From the NCBI GenBank assembly GCA_023078685.1, contig JALGAS010000001.1:4898001-4962000 (forward strand): DNA of 64,000 bases. The letters are read 5' to 3'. Below, in pieces: positions 22,854 through 36,000 of this stretch (position 1 is its first letter; each line of letters opens with the position of its first letter). A program made the translations under genes and the position numbers. A model generated the notes under the pieces. That model made no database searches, had not been told where the DNA came from, and was given only the letters and a program-made list of their open reading frames with translations. Origin of the DNA: Neopestalotiopsis rosae. Lineage: Eukaryota; Ascomycota; Sordariomycetes; Amphisphaeriales; Sporocadaceae.

Positions 22854-25033
22854 TCATTTAGGCACGGCAACATCATCCTCCCACTGATCTGTCACGGCGC
22901 CGTGGCTCGCATCACCGACGAGACGAGCATACTTGGCCAGCACGCCTCTTCTCACGCGCGGGACCGGCGGCTTCCACGCCCGTCTCCGCTCGGCCAGCTC
23001 CTCGTCGGTGACGTTGGTGATGTCGATGCGGTTCTCGACGGCGTCAATGGTGACGGTGTCGCCGTCGCGGACGAGGGCGATGGGGCCGCCGCGGGCCGCC
23101 TCGGGCGTGACGTGGCCGACGATGAAGCCGTGGCTGGCGCCGCTGTACCGGCCGTCGGTGACGAGGGCGATGTTGTTCAGGCCGGCGCCCATGATGGCCG
23201 CCGAGGCCTTGAGCTGCTCGGGCATGCCCGGCCCTCCCCGGGGCCCCTCGTAGCGGACGACGACGACGAGGTTCTCCCCCCGGGGGATCTCGCCGCGGGT
23301 CAGGGCGCCGTTGAGCTCGCTCTCGGCGTCGAAGACGCGGGCCTTGCCCGTGAAGCTCAGCCCTTCCTTGCCCGTGATCTTGGCCACGGCGCCCTCGGGG
23401 GCAAAGTTGCCGCGCAGGATGCGGATGTGGCCCGACTCCTTGATGGGGTCTGAGAGGGGACGGATCAGCTTCTGGTCCGGGGGCAGGCTGGGCCAGTCGG
23501 CCACGTTCTCGGCGAGGGTGCGGCCCGTGACGGTGGGGATGTCGCCGTTGACGAGGCCGGCGTGGATGAGCATCTTGAGGACCGACGGCGTGCCGCCAAT
23601 CTTGTACAGGTCCTCCATGTAGTACTTGCCGCTGGGGGCCAGGTCGGCCAGGAAGGGCGTCTTGTCGCTCACGCGCTGCACGTCGTCGAGCGTGAGGGGG
23701 ACCTCGGCCGTGTTGGCAATGGCCAAGAAGTGCAGCACGCCGTTGGTCGAGCCGCCCAGGATCATGGTCACGACCAGGGCGTTCTCAAACGAGGCCTTGG
23801 TGATGAGGTCGCGGGGCCGAATGTCCTTGGCCATGGTGGTCTTGATGACCTCGGCGGCGCGCTCGCACTCGCGCGCCTTCTCGGGCGAGAGGGCCGGGTA
23901 CGACGACGATCCGGGGAGCGTCAGGCCCATGGCCTCAATGGCCGTCGCCATGGTGTTGGCCGTGTACATGCCGCCGCAGGCTCCGGCCCCGGGGCAGGCG
24001 TGGTGCTCAATGTCCGACATGACGTCGCTGGGCGTGCGGCCCTCGCTGCCCGGGTTGGTCTTTGCGTTGAGCCGGTTGTAGGCGTAGGCGCCCGACGCCT
24101 CGTAGCAGGTGCTAATGTTGATCTCCTTTTCCAGCAGGTTCGAGTGGCCCTTGCGGATGGTGCCGCCGTAGATCATGATAAACGGGCGGTTGTGCCGGGC
24201 CGCGGCCATGACGACGCCCGGCATGTTCTTGTCGCAGCCCGGGATGGAAATGTTGGCGTCGTGATGCTGCGCACAGGTGACCGTCTCAATGCTGTCGGCA
24301 ATGAGGTCACGAGATTGAAGCGAATACCGCATTCCTATATGACCAATTAAGTCAGTATGCGACCATATTCATACTCCCTCGCATCTTTTTCAGCAAATGG
24401 GAATTGTTTATTTCCCGTGCCAAGACATTGGAGTATAGATACTATACACGGCTCACCTTCACCACCCATAGTAATGGCATCTGACACTCCAACAGCATTA
24501 TACTGCCACGCCAGCATATTCTGCTTTTCCAGAGATTTCTTCACAATTTTGCCAAAATCGAGCACTATCCAACAACCTCAATTAGTATTGTAACATGGAT
24601 GTACGGCCTACATGAAGGAAACGGGAAAACTCACAGTGCGTGTTGCAAGGGTTTCCTTCCCACCAGATTGTCGCAACGCCGACCTGGGGTGCATTCTTCA
24701 TCATTTGCTCGTTCGGCACCCCTGCACCGTAGAGCATGGCCTATAATTATCCCCCAAGTCCAAAATTAGCGAGGCCATATAAGCAGTCTGGAATCCATTT
24801 TCATCTGTTCTTGGCAAAATCAAAGGAATTGGGGAGAGATTTTGTGTATAGAATCAGTTGTAGAAAAGACAACCTACCTGCGCGCCCGGAAAATCATGTT
24901 CTCGGGTGATGATATGCGACCATCTGTTGAGTGCACCGCCCGGCGGCAGACATTTGAATTGAATGTACTGGGGATCTGCCTTTGGATCAACGGACCCGGA
25001 TCCAATATTGTCTTTGCTGGGGTCGCTGCTCAT
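22854..25033 (-). CDS. Dihydroxy-acid dehydratase (IlvD/Ilv3 family) paralogue
   Basis: Four exons on the minus strand (25033-24878, 24740-24635, 24564-24457, 24334-22854) give 616 residues. The family dehydrates 2,3-dihydroxy acids in valine and isoleucine synthesis with an Fe-S cluster. The three cluster cysteines are at about Cys84 (NPCNTH), Cys157 ([10 protein letters not shown]) and Cys237 ([17 protein letters not shown]). Other family blocks include [41 protein letters not shown]-like [17 protein letters not shown] and [18 protein letters not shown]. The N-terminus ([20 protein letters not shown]) is acidic and lacks a mitochondrial presequence, unlike the main fungal Ilv3, so this may be a cytosolic paralogue. 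Fungi carry several such paralogues, some inactive in branched-chain synthesis. The third position is very GC-rich in the last exon. Confidence 0.92.
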
Positions 25034-26695
25034 GGTTGTAGATGTCGACTATATTTGTAAAACGACGAAGGAGAATGTATGATATGATTGGTATGTGTAT
25101 ATAGTCTTGCAAAAAAAAAAAATTAAAAAAAAAAACAAATTTGCTGGTAAAATTTCACCTTACTACTCTCCGCCGGAATTGTTGCGTAGTAGGAGAATGC
25201 GGGGGAGAAGTGCAAGATGGGTTGTGTCTCCTGCGGGGGTGAGCTCAAAGTCAACTGACAGTGTAGCTTGAATAATAGCACAAGAGGTTTTGTTTGTTGA
25301 ATAAGGATTATCCAATTGCTCTCTGTTTATGATCTTGTTTTGCAGAGACAAACAAGTATTAGAAAGATTGGTACTATTGAGAATCACACTATTCGAATTA
25401 AATAAAAGAAGGAGAAACTGGTCCTATTTGTATGCCCATGAGCATATCTCGAGAATAATCGGCAATGTTTTCCAGGATGGCCCAATCCGCCCAAACCTAA
25501 TTGTGCTGACCCCGTGTGTGTGCACTTTGCTGGCGCACTAGAGCAGAAAATATCGTGGGGTAAAAGAAGGGGCAAGCAATGAATGGGCTTGTGGATCCCC
25601 AAGAAAAATGTGGTGATTTTCCCGTCTTTGCATCAATCGAATCATTTGAGAGGGCGAGGGGCTCGGGGGGGCATTTCACGGCGAGCATCACCCACTTTCT
25701 GTGAAGCGCGCAGCAGGCAGGTGGAGGGGTGGAGTCCCTTTCTGTTGAGACGTCATGCAACAAGCTCGAAAATACGCGTACCGTAGTCGGGTGATTAGCT
25801 GCTTAGGTCGCAGGAAGTTGTGGTAACACTGAGGTGCAGCCGGGAATTTGGTAAATATTTTCCGATCTTTGTCCATAGGTCACTACATGAAGGTAGACTT
25901 CACATTTTGATGCTTCCATCTTGTCATTCGATAATGGAAATGTCCATGGCACTCGGCACTTGTTCGAGTCCATCGTGTCCGTCACACATGCAACTCGTCA
26001 TTGAAGCAAAAGAAGAGGGCACAAAATCAATGCATTGATCAATCATCACTCGAGAAGTAATAGAATCTGCCAGCGCGGCTCTTGCTTTTCAACATGGATC
26101 TTTTTGTTATGCTCTACCCTTTCGAGCTCATCTAATAAACAGCAACACTCTGCACGCCCCTAAGACGTAGGCTCAAGCCTTGGTCGTCAATCGTGGTGAC
26201 AGACAATGCAATCATCTCATCTCGTCTTGCCACGTCTCATTCCATCGTGCTATCCAATCACCCACCAACCAAATCTTTGGGAGAACTCATTTGCCGCCCT
26301 ACAATCCATGCCCATACCTCATGGGTGATGGGAAACTCCACGATGGGCACCTTCTGCCGTGATTCCTCGTGTGCTGATATACCCTCCCCACGCCTTCCCG
26401 CCGACCCAAACTCCGAGCATGAACAGAATGGCTGGTGCTTAGAAACGACAACGCAAAGAAATACACAATTGGGAAACAATCGGAATCCCGAAAACGAAGA
26501 AGAATGAGAAGCGAAGCCAAAAACCTTTCTATTCCTGTCAAGACTCGACGAACTCATCACAGCTAGGGCCATGATAGTTCTCGTTCCGCTTGGGACAAGA
26601 TACGTCGAGCAACTCATAGCAGAAACATAACCGTTCAAATGCAGCATCAAGTTTGATGTTGATATATGTGGTCACCACCCTGCAAAGAGAAGTCT
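25034..26695. other. Intergenic, dehydratase promoter and 3' flank of Myb gene
   Basis: Contains an A-run of about 28 bases interrupted by TT near 25110-25137, just upstream of the dehydratase start. The rest shows no convincing gene, RNA or repeat over about 1.6 kb. Confidence 0.45.
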
Positions 26696-27729
26696 CTAAG
26701 CAATGGCCATGACGGCACTATTCCTGCCCTCTTCGAGCAACCTGACCATCTCGCGCTCCTTGGGACTGCGCGGGTTGGCATCAATGCCGAGGATAGCGCT
26801 GATGCGAGTCTTGTCCTGCTTCTCATAGATCAGATCGCGCTCGTTGGGGCTGGCCATGGGCGTGATGGGGGTCTGGCTACCGGCGGTGAGAATGTTCGCC
26901 TTCCAGGCCTGCTCCAAGACAATAGGACTCGCTCCCGTGCCGTAATCGTTGGCAATGGTATGCCAGAACGACGACCGGTGAGCCGAGTAGATCGACTGCA
27001 AACGCGGCATATCGACATGAGCCGTGGGTGGCGGGAGGGTGCAGTCAAGACGCAATGGCGCGGTCGCTTGGGTCATGGGAGACGGTTGCGGGAACGCCGA
27101 AGGTCCGAGGCAACGGGCAGTGTCAGCAAGAGTAGGCGTAGGGTAGCCAAGATTTGGTGACATGGCAGTGTTTGTCAAGTTCATCGCAGCCGGCTTGGGC
27201 AGAATTGCAGGCAGACGAGGCGAGGTGTTGGTATTGGCCATGATGCTAGGCAGATGGACGGGGCCCGGGGAACCAGGGCCATAGGCACTTTGAGGAGGGG
27301 TGCTGTCTCGGGAAGAGCATTCGTTGATTGGAGACGGTACAATGGCTGGCAGGATGGGAGAGTGACCCGACGATGAGGCAGACGACACTGAAGTGGTCCG
27401 CTTGCGACGGTTGCTTCCATGGCTCAGTTGATGGTAGTGTAAGCGACAAGCAAGCTCGGTCTTCTTCAAGTGAGCTGCAATGTGCTTGTAAGGCATTTTT
27501 TGAAGACGGGTCTGAAGAAGATATACTTCCTGCTCATGGTTAGTCATGGTCCTCATCCTTATCATGCATATTCTGTAAGGCTCACCTCATCCTCGCTCCA
27601 GGCTCTGCCGCCACCAGTGGAGACTAGCTTTCGGTTCTTGGAGATACCATAGTCATGGCGGTCGAGAGCATCACTGGTGGGTGTGTATGGGGTGTTGAGA
27701 TGAGACGTCAACTGCATTGGAGGAGACAT
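26696..27729 (-). CDS. Myb/SANT-like DNA-binding protein
   Basis: Two exons (27729-27586 and 27529-26696) joined over a 56-nt intron (donor GTGAGC, branch GACTAAC, acceptor GCAG) give 325 residues. The junction restores a single Myb/SANT repeat: RAWSEDE followed by EVYLLQTRLQKMPYKHIAAH and LKKTELACRLHYHQLSHG. Next come a basic patch (SNRRKRT) and a Ser/Pro-rich linker, probably disordered. The C-terminal part, YSAHRSSFWHTIANDYGTGA and RISAILGIDANPRSPKERE, looks conserved. It is likely a nuclear regulator; the pattern is common in Pezizomycotina, but I cannot assign a characterised homologue. ATG 27729 has A at -3 and starts just before the conserved exon. The upstream side faces a very long non-coding interval. 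Confidence 0.85.
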
Positions 27730-29350
27730 ATTGCTTGGCAGGATCTCAAGTCGGTATATGAACTGGGGTGTTCTTTGTTTTTTTGTTTGACGGTGCGGCC
27801 GAAGAATCGAAAGTTTGGAAAGTTTGATTGGAAAAAGTGAAGCAGGACTCGCCGCTGAAGAATTGAATGTGTTTCGAAAGTGAATAAAATCGTGTAGTTG
27901 CTGTGTAAACGGCGCCAACTGATATTGTAATGTCTTATAGTTCCACGACGGGTAATCTTTCCTATAGGCCCCAGGCAAGAATATGATGCTTGATCTGTCG
28001 TCGTACAACAAAAGATATCAATTACAAGAAGAGATGGTAAACCGAATCGAATGTTATCGTCGTTCTTTGCGAGACCAGATGACACCGATGACGAATGTAG
28101 CTGTTACTTGTTGTTGTCGTTGTCTCGTTGTAAAAAGAGTGTAAGCAGCCAAGCCAGTTGGGCAAAGAAAAAAGAGCGTGGTCGCTAGCTGCGAAAGAAG
28201 AAAAGAAGAAAATAGGCGGCGCGCAACAACGTCGTGATCGATACAGAGGTATAACCTGTGGTGCAGAAGAAAGAGTAGGATAAAAGAGAATCATGAGGGG
28301 GATGCGGCGGGTAATAATGCACCTTCGTGCTTCATCATGTTCGGACAGGAAGCAGCATAAGATAGCAGCCCCAGGTACGAGACGTACCAGGCCAAACCAG
28401 GGCCGGGGTCTAGTCCAGCCGGGGTGGGCTGGCTGGACTTGGGTGGGTTGGCAAGAGAGGGCAAGGCCATGCACACACCGCAAGATGGATGTGGCCTCTT
28501 GTTACAAGCCATACTCGCAACCCTTGGAGGGGAGAAAAGATGAGGTGACTGTGACAAGATGAGAACAGTTGGGGCTTGGCATGATCCGCTTGGCAGCCAC
28601 CCATAGTGGAACTCAAAACAGTATACCTAGCCAGATCGAGCGTCTTTGAGAGAACGTGCGCTCGCCAGGAATTCGGCTATACCGTGCCTTGCCCAGTCCG
28701 GGACCCTTGGACCCTCCAGTTTGCTGAGGCTCTTTCGAATGGGGCCAGGGCCGAGGACGGCAACCAGATGGATCCGAAATGAGCAAGAGTAGTCGCTTCA
28801 ATTGTGTATAATGCTTTGGCGCTTGTAATGAAATCTACTTTGCATACAGGCGAGCCCAGTCACACCACCATCGCCTGCTATTGCAATGAGCAAGTATGTG
28901 GGAGAAGCCATAATAGAGCGGGAGGGAAGGGAAAGCACTATAGTTGCGACCTATGACGCGCTACCTTGACATCAGAGTCAGTTTCGTCGAGTCGTCGAAA
29001 ACGCGGCGAAGCGCTTCATGAACGTAGGCTTGTTAGTCACGGGTCTATAGATGGCATCAGAAACGCCTAGCCCCTCAATGTTTGTTATTCTTGTCCTGGG
29101 TCGCCGTCGTCGTCGTCTTCGTCTGTTCTTTTTTACACACAGGCCAAACAAGGTTCCACGGGTAACAATTGGTTTCGTTCGGCAACCTGGCTCAAGGAGC
29201 GGTCACTGTACGTTACATTGGTTATTCGGAAGTGTTGATATCCCAGGCAGAGCGTTTGCATCCACTGCGGATACCAACTCGTATTGACTGCAGGTGGATT
29301 TTCGCAACACCAGGGTGCAGGACAAGGCAGGGTCAGGATGTCGGCCGACT

Positions 29351-29374
29351 TGTGTGTGTGTGTGTGTGTGTGTG
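29351..29374. repeat. (TG)12 dinucleotide microsatellite
   Basis: Twelve uninterrupted TG units within the long non-coding interval. A simple-sequence repeat, probably length-variable between strains. Confidence 0.95.
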
Positions 29375-30065
29375 TTGTCTCGGCTGACAGGCGCTTGAGT
29401 CTAACATGGAGCTTATTGACGAGCGACAGTCGAATCGGGAACAAGTAGGTGACCGTCGGAACACATGCCAGCTTGGTGGGAGATGGTAGGTAAGGCAGAG
29501 AAAGGAAGAGTATGGCATGGGTGCTGCAATCGGTCTCGCATCACAAGGTAGGAGGTGTAGAGTAGAGGTCGCTCGCTGGCAAGAAGGTCCGTGTTCGACG
29601 TTTTACAATGGGGGATTCTTGTTAGGGACGTTGCTTCCAACGTGTTACAGAGCCGCGCTTAAACGATTGGCAGGGTTCATTATTGGTACATCAAACAAGG
29701 TTGACTCCACTGACCCCAGTTGTCCGGCTCAGCGGTACAGCGGCTCTGCGAAGAAGGTTGGAAGGCCCTGAAGCAGTCCATACCGACACCCTTGTTCCCT
29801 GTATTTCTGCTTGCCGTAGTGCACGTTGAGCTAGAACTTTAGCTGTAGCTTAATCGCACACGTCCACTAAATTTCGGTACAGCACATATACTTCGTACCT
29901 ATCCTGTAATCTGCATTCACATTCAAAGGACGAGCCCTACATAAGGTTGACATGAGTAAAATAGCCATCCAACAGTATTATACCTCAGCATGCATACCCG
30001 AGTAGCAGTGATTTCTATGCGCCAGGAATATCGAAACTTGATTCATCGACCCCGTGAAATCCAAC

Positions 30066-30083
30066 GTTGTTGTTGTTGTTGTT
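30066..30083. repeat. (GTT)6 trinucleotide repeat
   Basis: Six uninterrupted GTT units in non-coding sequence. Confidence 0.9.
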
Positions 30084-33000
30084 ATTGTGGGCTTTTTAGT
30101 AGGCCCAGTTTGCCAAGCTGATCATAGAGGGGAAGGCTTTCACCCTTGCAGTTTGATGTGTCTACGGTCGAAACAAGCTCAACATGCTTGTTTCAACGTT
30201 TGAGCCTCATTGTCCGCGGCAATGGCCTCTAAAAGGCCCCTCAACTCTGGATCTCGTTTACATTTTCTACTTCTTGGATAGGCAGATGATCTCTGCTGGT
30301 TTCGCTCATGTACCCCAGTTTCCAAGACCTCCAGACGAACCCAACCCGCGGCAAAACACCGAGGATGGTCGCCACTTTGTGAACCATGCAACATGTCTCG
30401 CGAAACAGTCCATGCTATCTTTCCCATCAATCAACGTTATTGAACCCTAGCTAGGCCAGCGCCAACTCATACATTGCCGAAAGTCTGCAGTTAGCGAATC
30501 TATCAATGTCGATAGGTAAGACAGGTTATCGCAACGGTTTTCTTCATTCATGCGGCGGCGCCAATCACAACTCCATTGAATAGTGGCCCCTGCCACGCCT
30601 GACAAGCACGAAACTCGCTTGTGCCGGGGTTTAACTTCAGCTCGGTATCACGCCTTACCCTAATTGAGACTGCATATACACATCAGTCGATGTCTTTTTG
30701 TTGACTCTGATGACTAAAACCAAGATTCACCGCTGGATGGGGTCGTGGAACTCTTTCTAAGCTTCTGACCATGGCTACCTCACAGACGACAACTCGGACA
30801 ATTGGATCGTTGGGTTTTCCTTGTCTCTGTGGTATAAGAATAGCTTCATCGCACCGGCCATGCCGTAGAGTCTACGACGAGCACGTTTTCGTAGCTTGCA
30901 AAAGGTGCTCGCAAGTAAATGACGGTGAATTAAAGCTGATCTCTTGAAACCACCAACTACATCAACGACGATCTCTGACAGCTTACGACACTATATTTAT
31001 GACCAACTGAGCAAGAATTGGTGACGCGGCAACCACGTTGACCAATGTTCACAGAACTATGGATAGACCAACTCTAATCATAGATCCTGCTTATAGAACC
31101 TTTCAAGCCTGACTAGTCACCAGCTTGACATAGTGTCAGTTCTTGTGCTTTATGCCTCAAGTGTTATCTGATGAACTCATGATATTCCGATACCAAGTGC
31201 TTGCGCGGCACGTCCTGGGCGCGTTTGAATGACCAACACGTTCACTCGCTGCATGATTGTTTCTCCCCACAAGATCCATTGGGATGACCAGACTGTTCTT
31301 ATGCGTTGTGGCAACATCGGCTCCAGATCCTCTTCTGCTGTTCCGTCGCTCCTGTGAACTGGGGGCATGGGCTGACTCTTGCAGCCCATTCGGCGTATAA
31401 CCAGGTTGACTGGTGAGTGACAGCAGATCATGGCTACTGATCACCGGATATTCCATCGGCCGGGGCATCCTGACAACCAACCTCCAGGCATTCGATGCAG
31501 CTTTTTCGCCTCTTTTGAGATGGATGTCACCCAGTTTCCCAACTGACCAAGAAGTAGCATGAATTTTGAGCGATCTAGAAGTCAAGAGAGGGAACTGACC
31601 GGTCGTGTAGAACAGTTGTCAAGAACGACTCGGGAATGATTTACATCCAGCATTTCCCGTTCATCTCATCCCGAGGGCACGATATCTGGAGATCCTTTGG
31701 TCCTGTAATCAACAAGAATTATGATCGATTGACGCGCAGTTCCCTCAATAACCTTGATGGATTAAGACAATGAATGCCGTTGCCGGCATGCTTCTATTCA
31801 GCATATCGGAATTTTGTCGGCAATTGCATGTACTCATGATTTGCCGAGGGTAGTTTCGGTGTGATTATATACACGGTCAATTTCAAGTCTCGTGCGGCAT
31901 CTCGTTCAAAGTCTGGAAGTATGGGATGGACAAGGCAACAGACTAATCCAACCCCTTCTGTCCTATTACTACATGCTCTCGACACTAACTACATTATGAG
32001 ATGACGCGAAAATCGCCGTTATATATTGATCTACTTCCTCAGTCTCTCGCTCACTAACAGATGCAATTCCTTCACCTTTGACGATATTCAGCTGACATGG
32101 TATTGTCAAAGTCGTTTTCGAGTGATCTTAGCTCATGACAGCGTCTTGTCACCTCAGCGAATAGAACTTTGAAAAGATGTCGTGCAGCGTCAACATACGG
32201 CGGCTCGGTAACTACAGGCAATACGGGGTCAAGGATCATGGTAACCGAAAAATATCAACCCCGCCATACAAAAGAGAAATGTTCCTAGTATTGATGCTCA
32301 CTCGTGACCCCACACAACCCTCCTTATAGAAAAGATCCCTGCCCAGCCGCAGAGCCGCCATTCTCAAACCCCCTTCCGACAGTCTCAGACTTGCAGGGTT
32401 TCACTGGCAATGCAAAAACATCAGCTTTTTGACCTTTTCCCTCCAAACGACCTTTTAGACTTTGCCCTGGGGCATAAACCGAATTCTCCCCGAGTTGAGA
32501 CGATGACGATCATTGATGCTAGGTCCAGTGGATTTCGACCAATACATACCTTGCAAGAAACACCATATTCTTTTTCTTCCTCTTTTGAGAATCATGGGCT
32601 TCTCCCAAGCCGGGCGCTAGCACTTCCCAACGCGGGCATAGATCAGACGACAGCAACTCCACCTCTCCTCTTCTGGTTGGCACACAGAGATGCTTGCCGT
32701 CGACTGCCAAAGCCGCCAATACTGTCCATTCGTGAATGCGGTTAATCCGCCAGCACGTATTCGTATCTTTTCCTTGCCAGCAAAGATGATCATGTCGAGT
32801 TTCCGCAACCTCAAGTGGAGGTTGGTCAGGTTTCCGTGGATCAGAGTGAAACGAAAGCATCAGGTGCAGGAAGGAGAAGCCTATTTGGCAATTCCGCAAA
32901 TGCTGATATGCCCCGATATGAGCGATCATATGCCTACTGCATCAATTCAATCAAGTCGTTGCAGCCTTCCTTCTAAACACGTGCACGCTCGTTGTACGTC

Positions 33001-36000
33001 TTTCACGTGAACGGTGCGCCGTGCAGACTAGCCAGAGGAACTCCCGCACATCCTTGGTATGTATGCAGCGGCGCCTGAGATGCAGGAAATACTTTATTTA
33101 CCAAAGAAGAAGTTGGGATGTACAATTTGCTGCCGCGTGCCGGCAAAACAATCAAGGGAAATTTTCAAAGGGACTTCGAACCATGAATCCCACCCAAGGT
33201 GACAGCCAACCCCCAAAAATGTAGGCGCTTGTTGTTTTCAACCCGCTACTGCAGGGGAAAGCGGGCTCGGCTTGCTTCCGAACTAAATTGTTTCAACGGG
33301 CTGTTGTGCGTCATTCAACCGACCACGGGGACATTGGACACACAATTGACTCGAGTTGCATCCCACCGCGTCGGTTCTTTGTTCCGAGATTACTAGATTG
33401 CACCTTTTTGAATGCTGCTCGCGACTTTTATAATACTCACTATTCCTGCATGTGCTGACATGCGGAAAAGGTTTGCCTGTCGCCTGTTCTTGTCCTCAAC
33501 CCTTCTTAATTTTTCATCCGGTTTTTCGGCGGCGGCTTCAATAAGACGGGTCCCTTCTTATTAGAGATCATGAGAGTTCTGATGGACTCAAATTAAGAGT
33601 CATTGACTTGTCTTCATGTTGAAATGTACGTAATACTGTGACCATTTCGACTCTTGATATCTGATTTGTTTGCACAGAACGACTCAGGTTCTGATTGAAG
33701 CACTTGCAATTTGCAGCTTCTTACTCCAAAAGAAGAAGAAAAAGGGAAGAGGAGAAATAACAATAGCAAACTGCTCTATCCTTTTCTTTTCTCCAGTCGA
33801 ATTGCGATACTCAGACGGAGCTTCGAGTATCAAGACAGGCAGACAATGGCCAAAAAAGTTTACAAGGGCAATCATAAATGCAGTGACAACTCTCGATTTC
33901 ACAAGGAGAAGCTATACTCTATTCATTGACATGATGCAGCGTGCATACACGTTCGTTATATCGATCAAGCAGCAAGTGACTACGTAAATATCGAGCATTG
34001 GGAAAAAAGAATCAGAAAAAGAAAATATTACAGCTCTATGGAAATGATCCACTCATCAAGCAATTCTGACAAGTTGATCAACTTAATATCAGTAACGTCA
34101 TAAAATGTTGCATCATCCGAGAGGGTATGCGCAGATAATAATCGTCAAGTATTGTCAGATGAAATCAGCCAGTATATAACCAAACCGAACGTTGTGATTC
34201 TTACTTGAATATAAGGATTCCTTGTAGAGATTCAATCACCCAAGGTTTATGGCTCAGAGCGCACTGAAGTATATCAAACAAATTTCACTGAATATTTATG
34301 GCTGAACCTGATCAAATATTTAACTGGAAGGACACAGATAACAGAGGGTTGGAAAATTCATGGCCCGATTACCTCATCAACGTCTTGGTGGCTCCATTGA
34401 TATATTGCGACAAACTTGTTCATTATGCTTTGGTTATATACATATGTGTTGACGTTGTTGCCCACAGCACAATATTTTGTGCGGGCGCCTTACAGTGTAC
34501 ACGGTAGCGTACGCACGCAGAGGTAGCTGAGGTCATCGCCATGGCTTGCAAATACAACATGTTTCTTCAGGCCATTACTTGCCGGGTTCAGCAACAATTG
34601 CATGCTAGCAGCCTAACCTAGCTCGTGTGGTCGCATTTTGCACGACCAGCAAAGGCCGTGAGACGAGCAGTACAGCTTGCTGTACTGCGTACTGCAGTGA
34701 TAAGTAGCGAGTACCTGACAGGGGTGAATGTCCGCTTGGCAACAAGACCCATGCCGGCTGGACAACCGATGAACTATTGCGTATAGTTATTTGTGTACCT
34801 CACCATCGTCTTATTCCAAGAAGATGTATATTGATCATCACTGATACTAGAATCAAGGCCAAACAAATTTACTCGATCAGCATCTTTATTGTTCGCGAGC
34901 GTCTTTTTTGGTAACAACCATATGCGGCCCTGACGGTCCGGCCATTGCCGGAGACACCTGAGTCGAGCCCGCGGGCGTTCCAAGACAGGAGGAAGACTGC
35001 CCCAGTTTTTATTCTGACAGATTTCGAATTTTTGTGATAGACTTTCCTTGGCGGGCCTGTCGACGAGATTATGTCGCATGTGGAAACCAGGCTGACAATG
35101 GTGACTCAGATTTCAAATGCCGAATTCGTCACGTCAAGAAATGATTCAACCTAGATTAGAGAATAAATTTGATCAAAGTGCAGTCGGTAGATATCTGCCC
35201 TTTAATGGCTGGCTTATGGGATACTTGGCGTCCTTAATTTGTGGGACGCTCTGCAGGTATCGAGGCGCGCATGTATGTAACGCACAGGATCGAGGTACCT
35301 CTTCCCTATTGTAGGGCTTCTACTATTCAGTGCTGGGGCCCAAACATCAAGCTACTGGGACCTGCTTTTACCTAACGCAGTACATTATATAGTAGTCCAC
35401 CTAGGCATCGTACGGGCTACGTCGAGCGGCGTCTTATCGTGCTGAATCGGATTTCGCGTACCTGGCCACTACGGCATTTCGCGCACACGAGCACAAGTAT
35501 GAATTCTTGACGACAAACTGGCAAACTGGACCATGAAGGGCATGAAGAAGGTGGCAGCAATTGAATAGACGTCGAATTCCAGAGTACTCTAAAGTTTAAA
35601 TAGCAGAAAGTCCAATTCTCTCTTGTCATTTACTGACAATTCGTAGGTCTCCCCAAGTTGGTTTGGTGGGAGTTCATGGAATGTCGTACCAAAATTGAAT
35701 GGACCAAAGTCTTTTCCAGAATACAAACCACGAATTCCCTGTGCTGGTCCTTCGTGTGTCCCATGCTGGCGCTGAACCAACGCAGTCCATTTCGGGCCAC
35801 GGCGCCGACTGATGGCTTAGGTGGTCTCAAATCGAGTTTATGCGTGGCTCGTGGCACCTGCGCAGCTCCCGAAGACACTTGCCATTGCGGCCTGGTGTCA
35901 GTCCGTCAGGTGCTAGATCCAAGTTTGAGTTGGGAAGCTGAGGCCATGACCCGTCGGTCTGCCACTGCTAGTTAATGCGGAATGGAGAGCTGGGAACCAA

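Noticed and set aside
22902..24350. Long plus-strand frames opposite the dehydratase gene
   Set aside because: Antisense shadows caused by high third-position GC; the minus strand matches a known enzyme throughout.
31157..31585. 142-residue minus-strand open frame in the long non-coding interval
   Set aside because: No recognisable domain, no splice partners and an overlapping frame of similar quality; probably chance.
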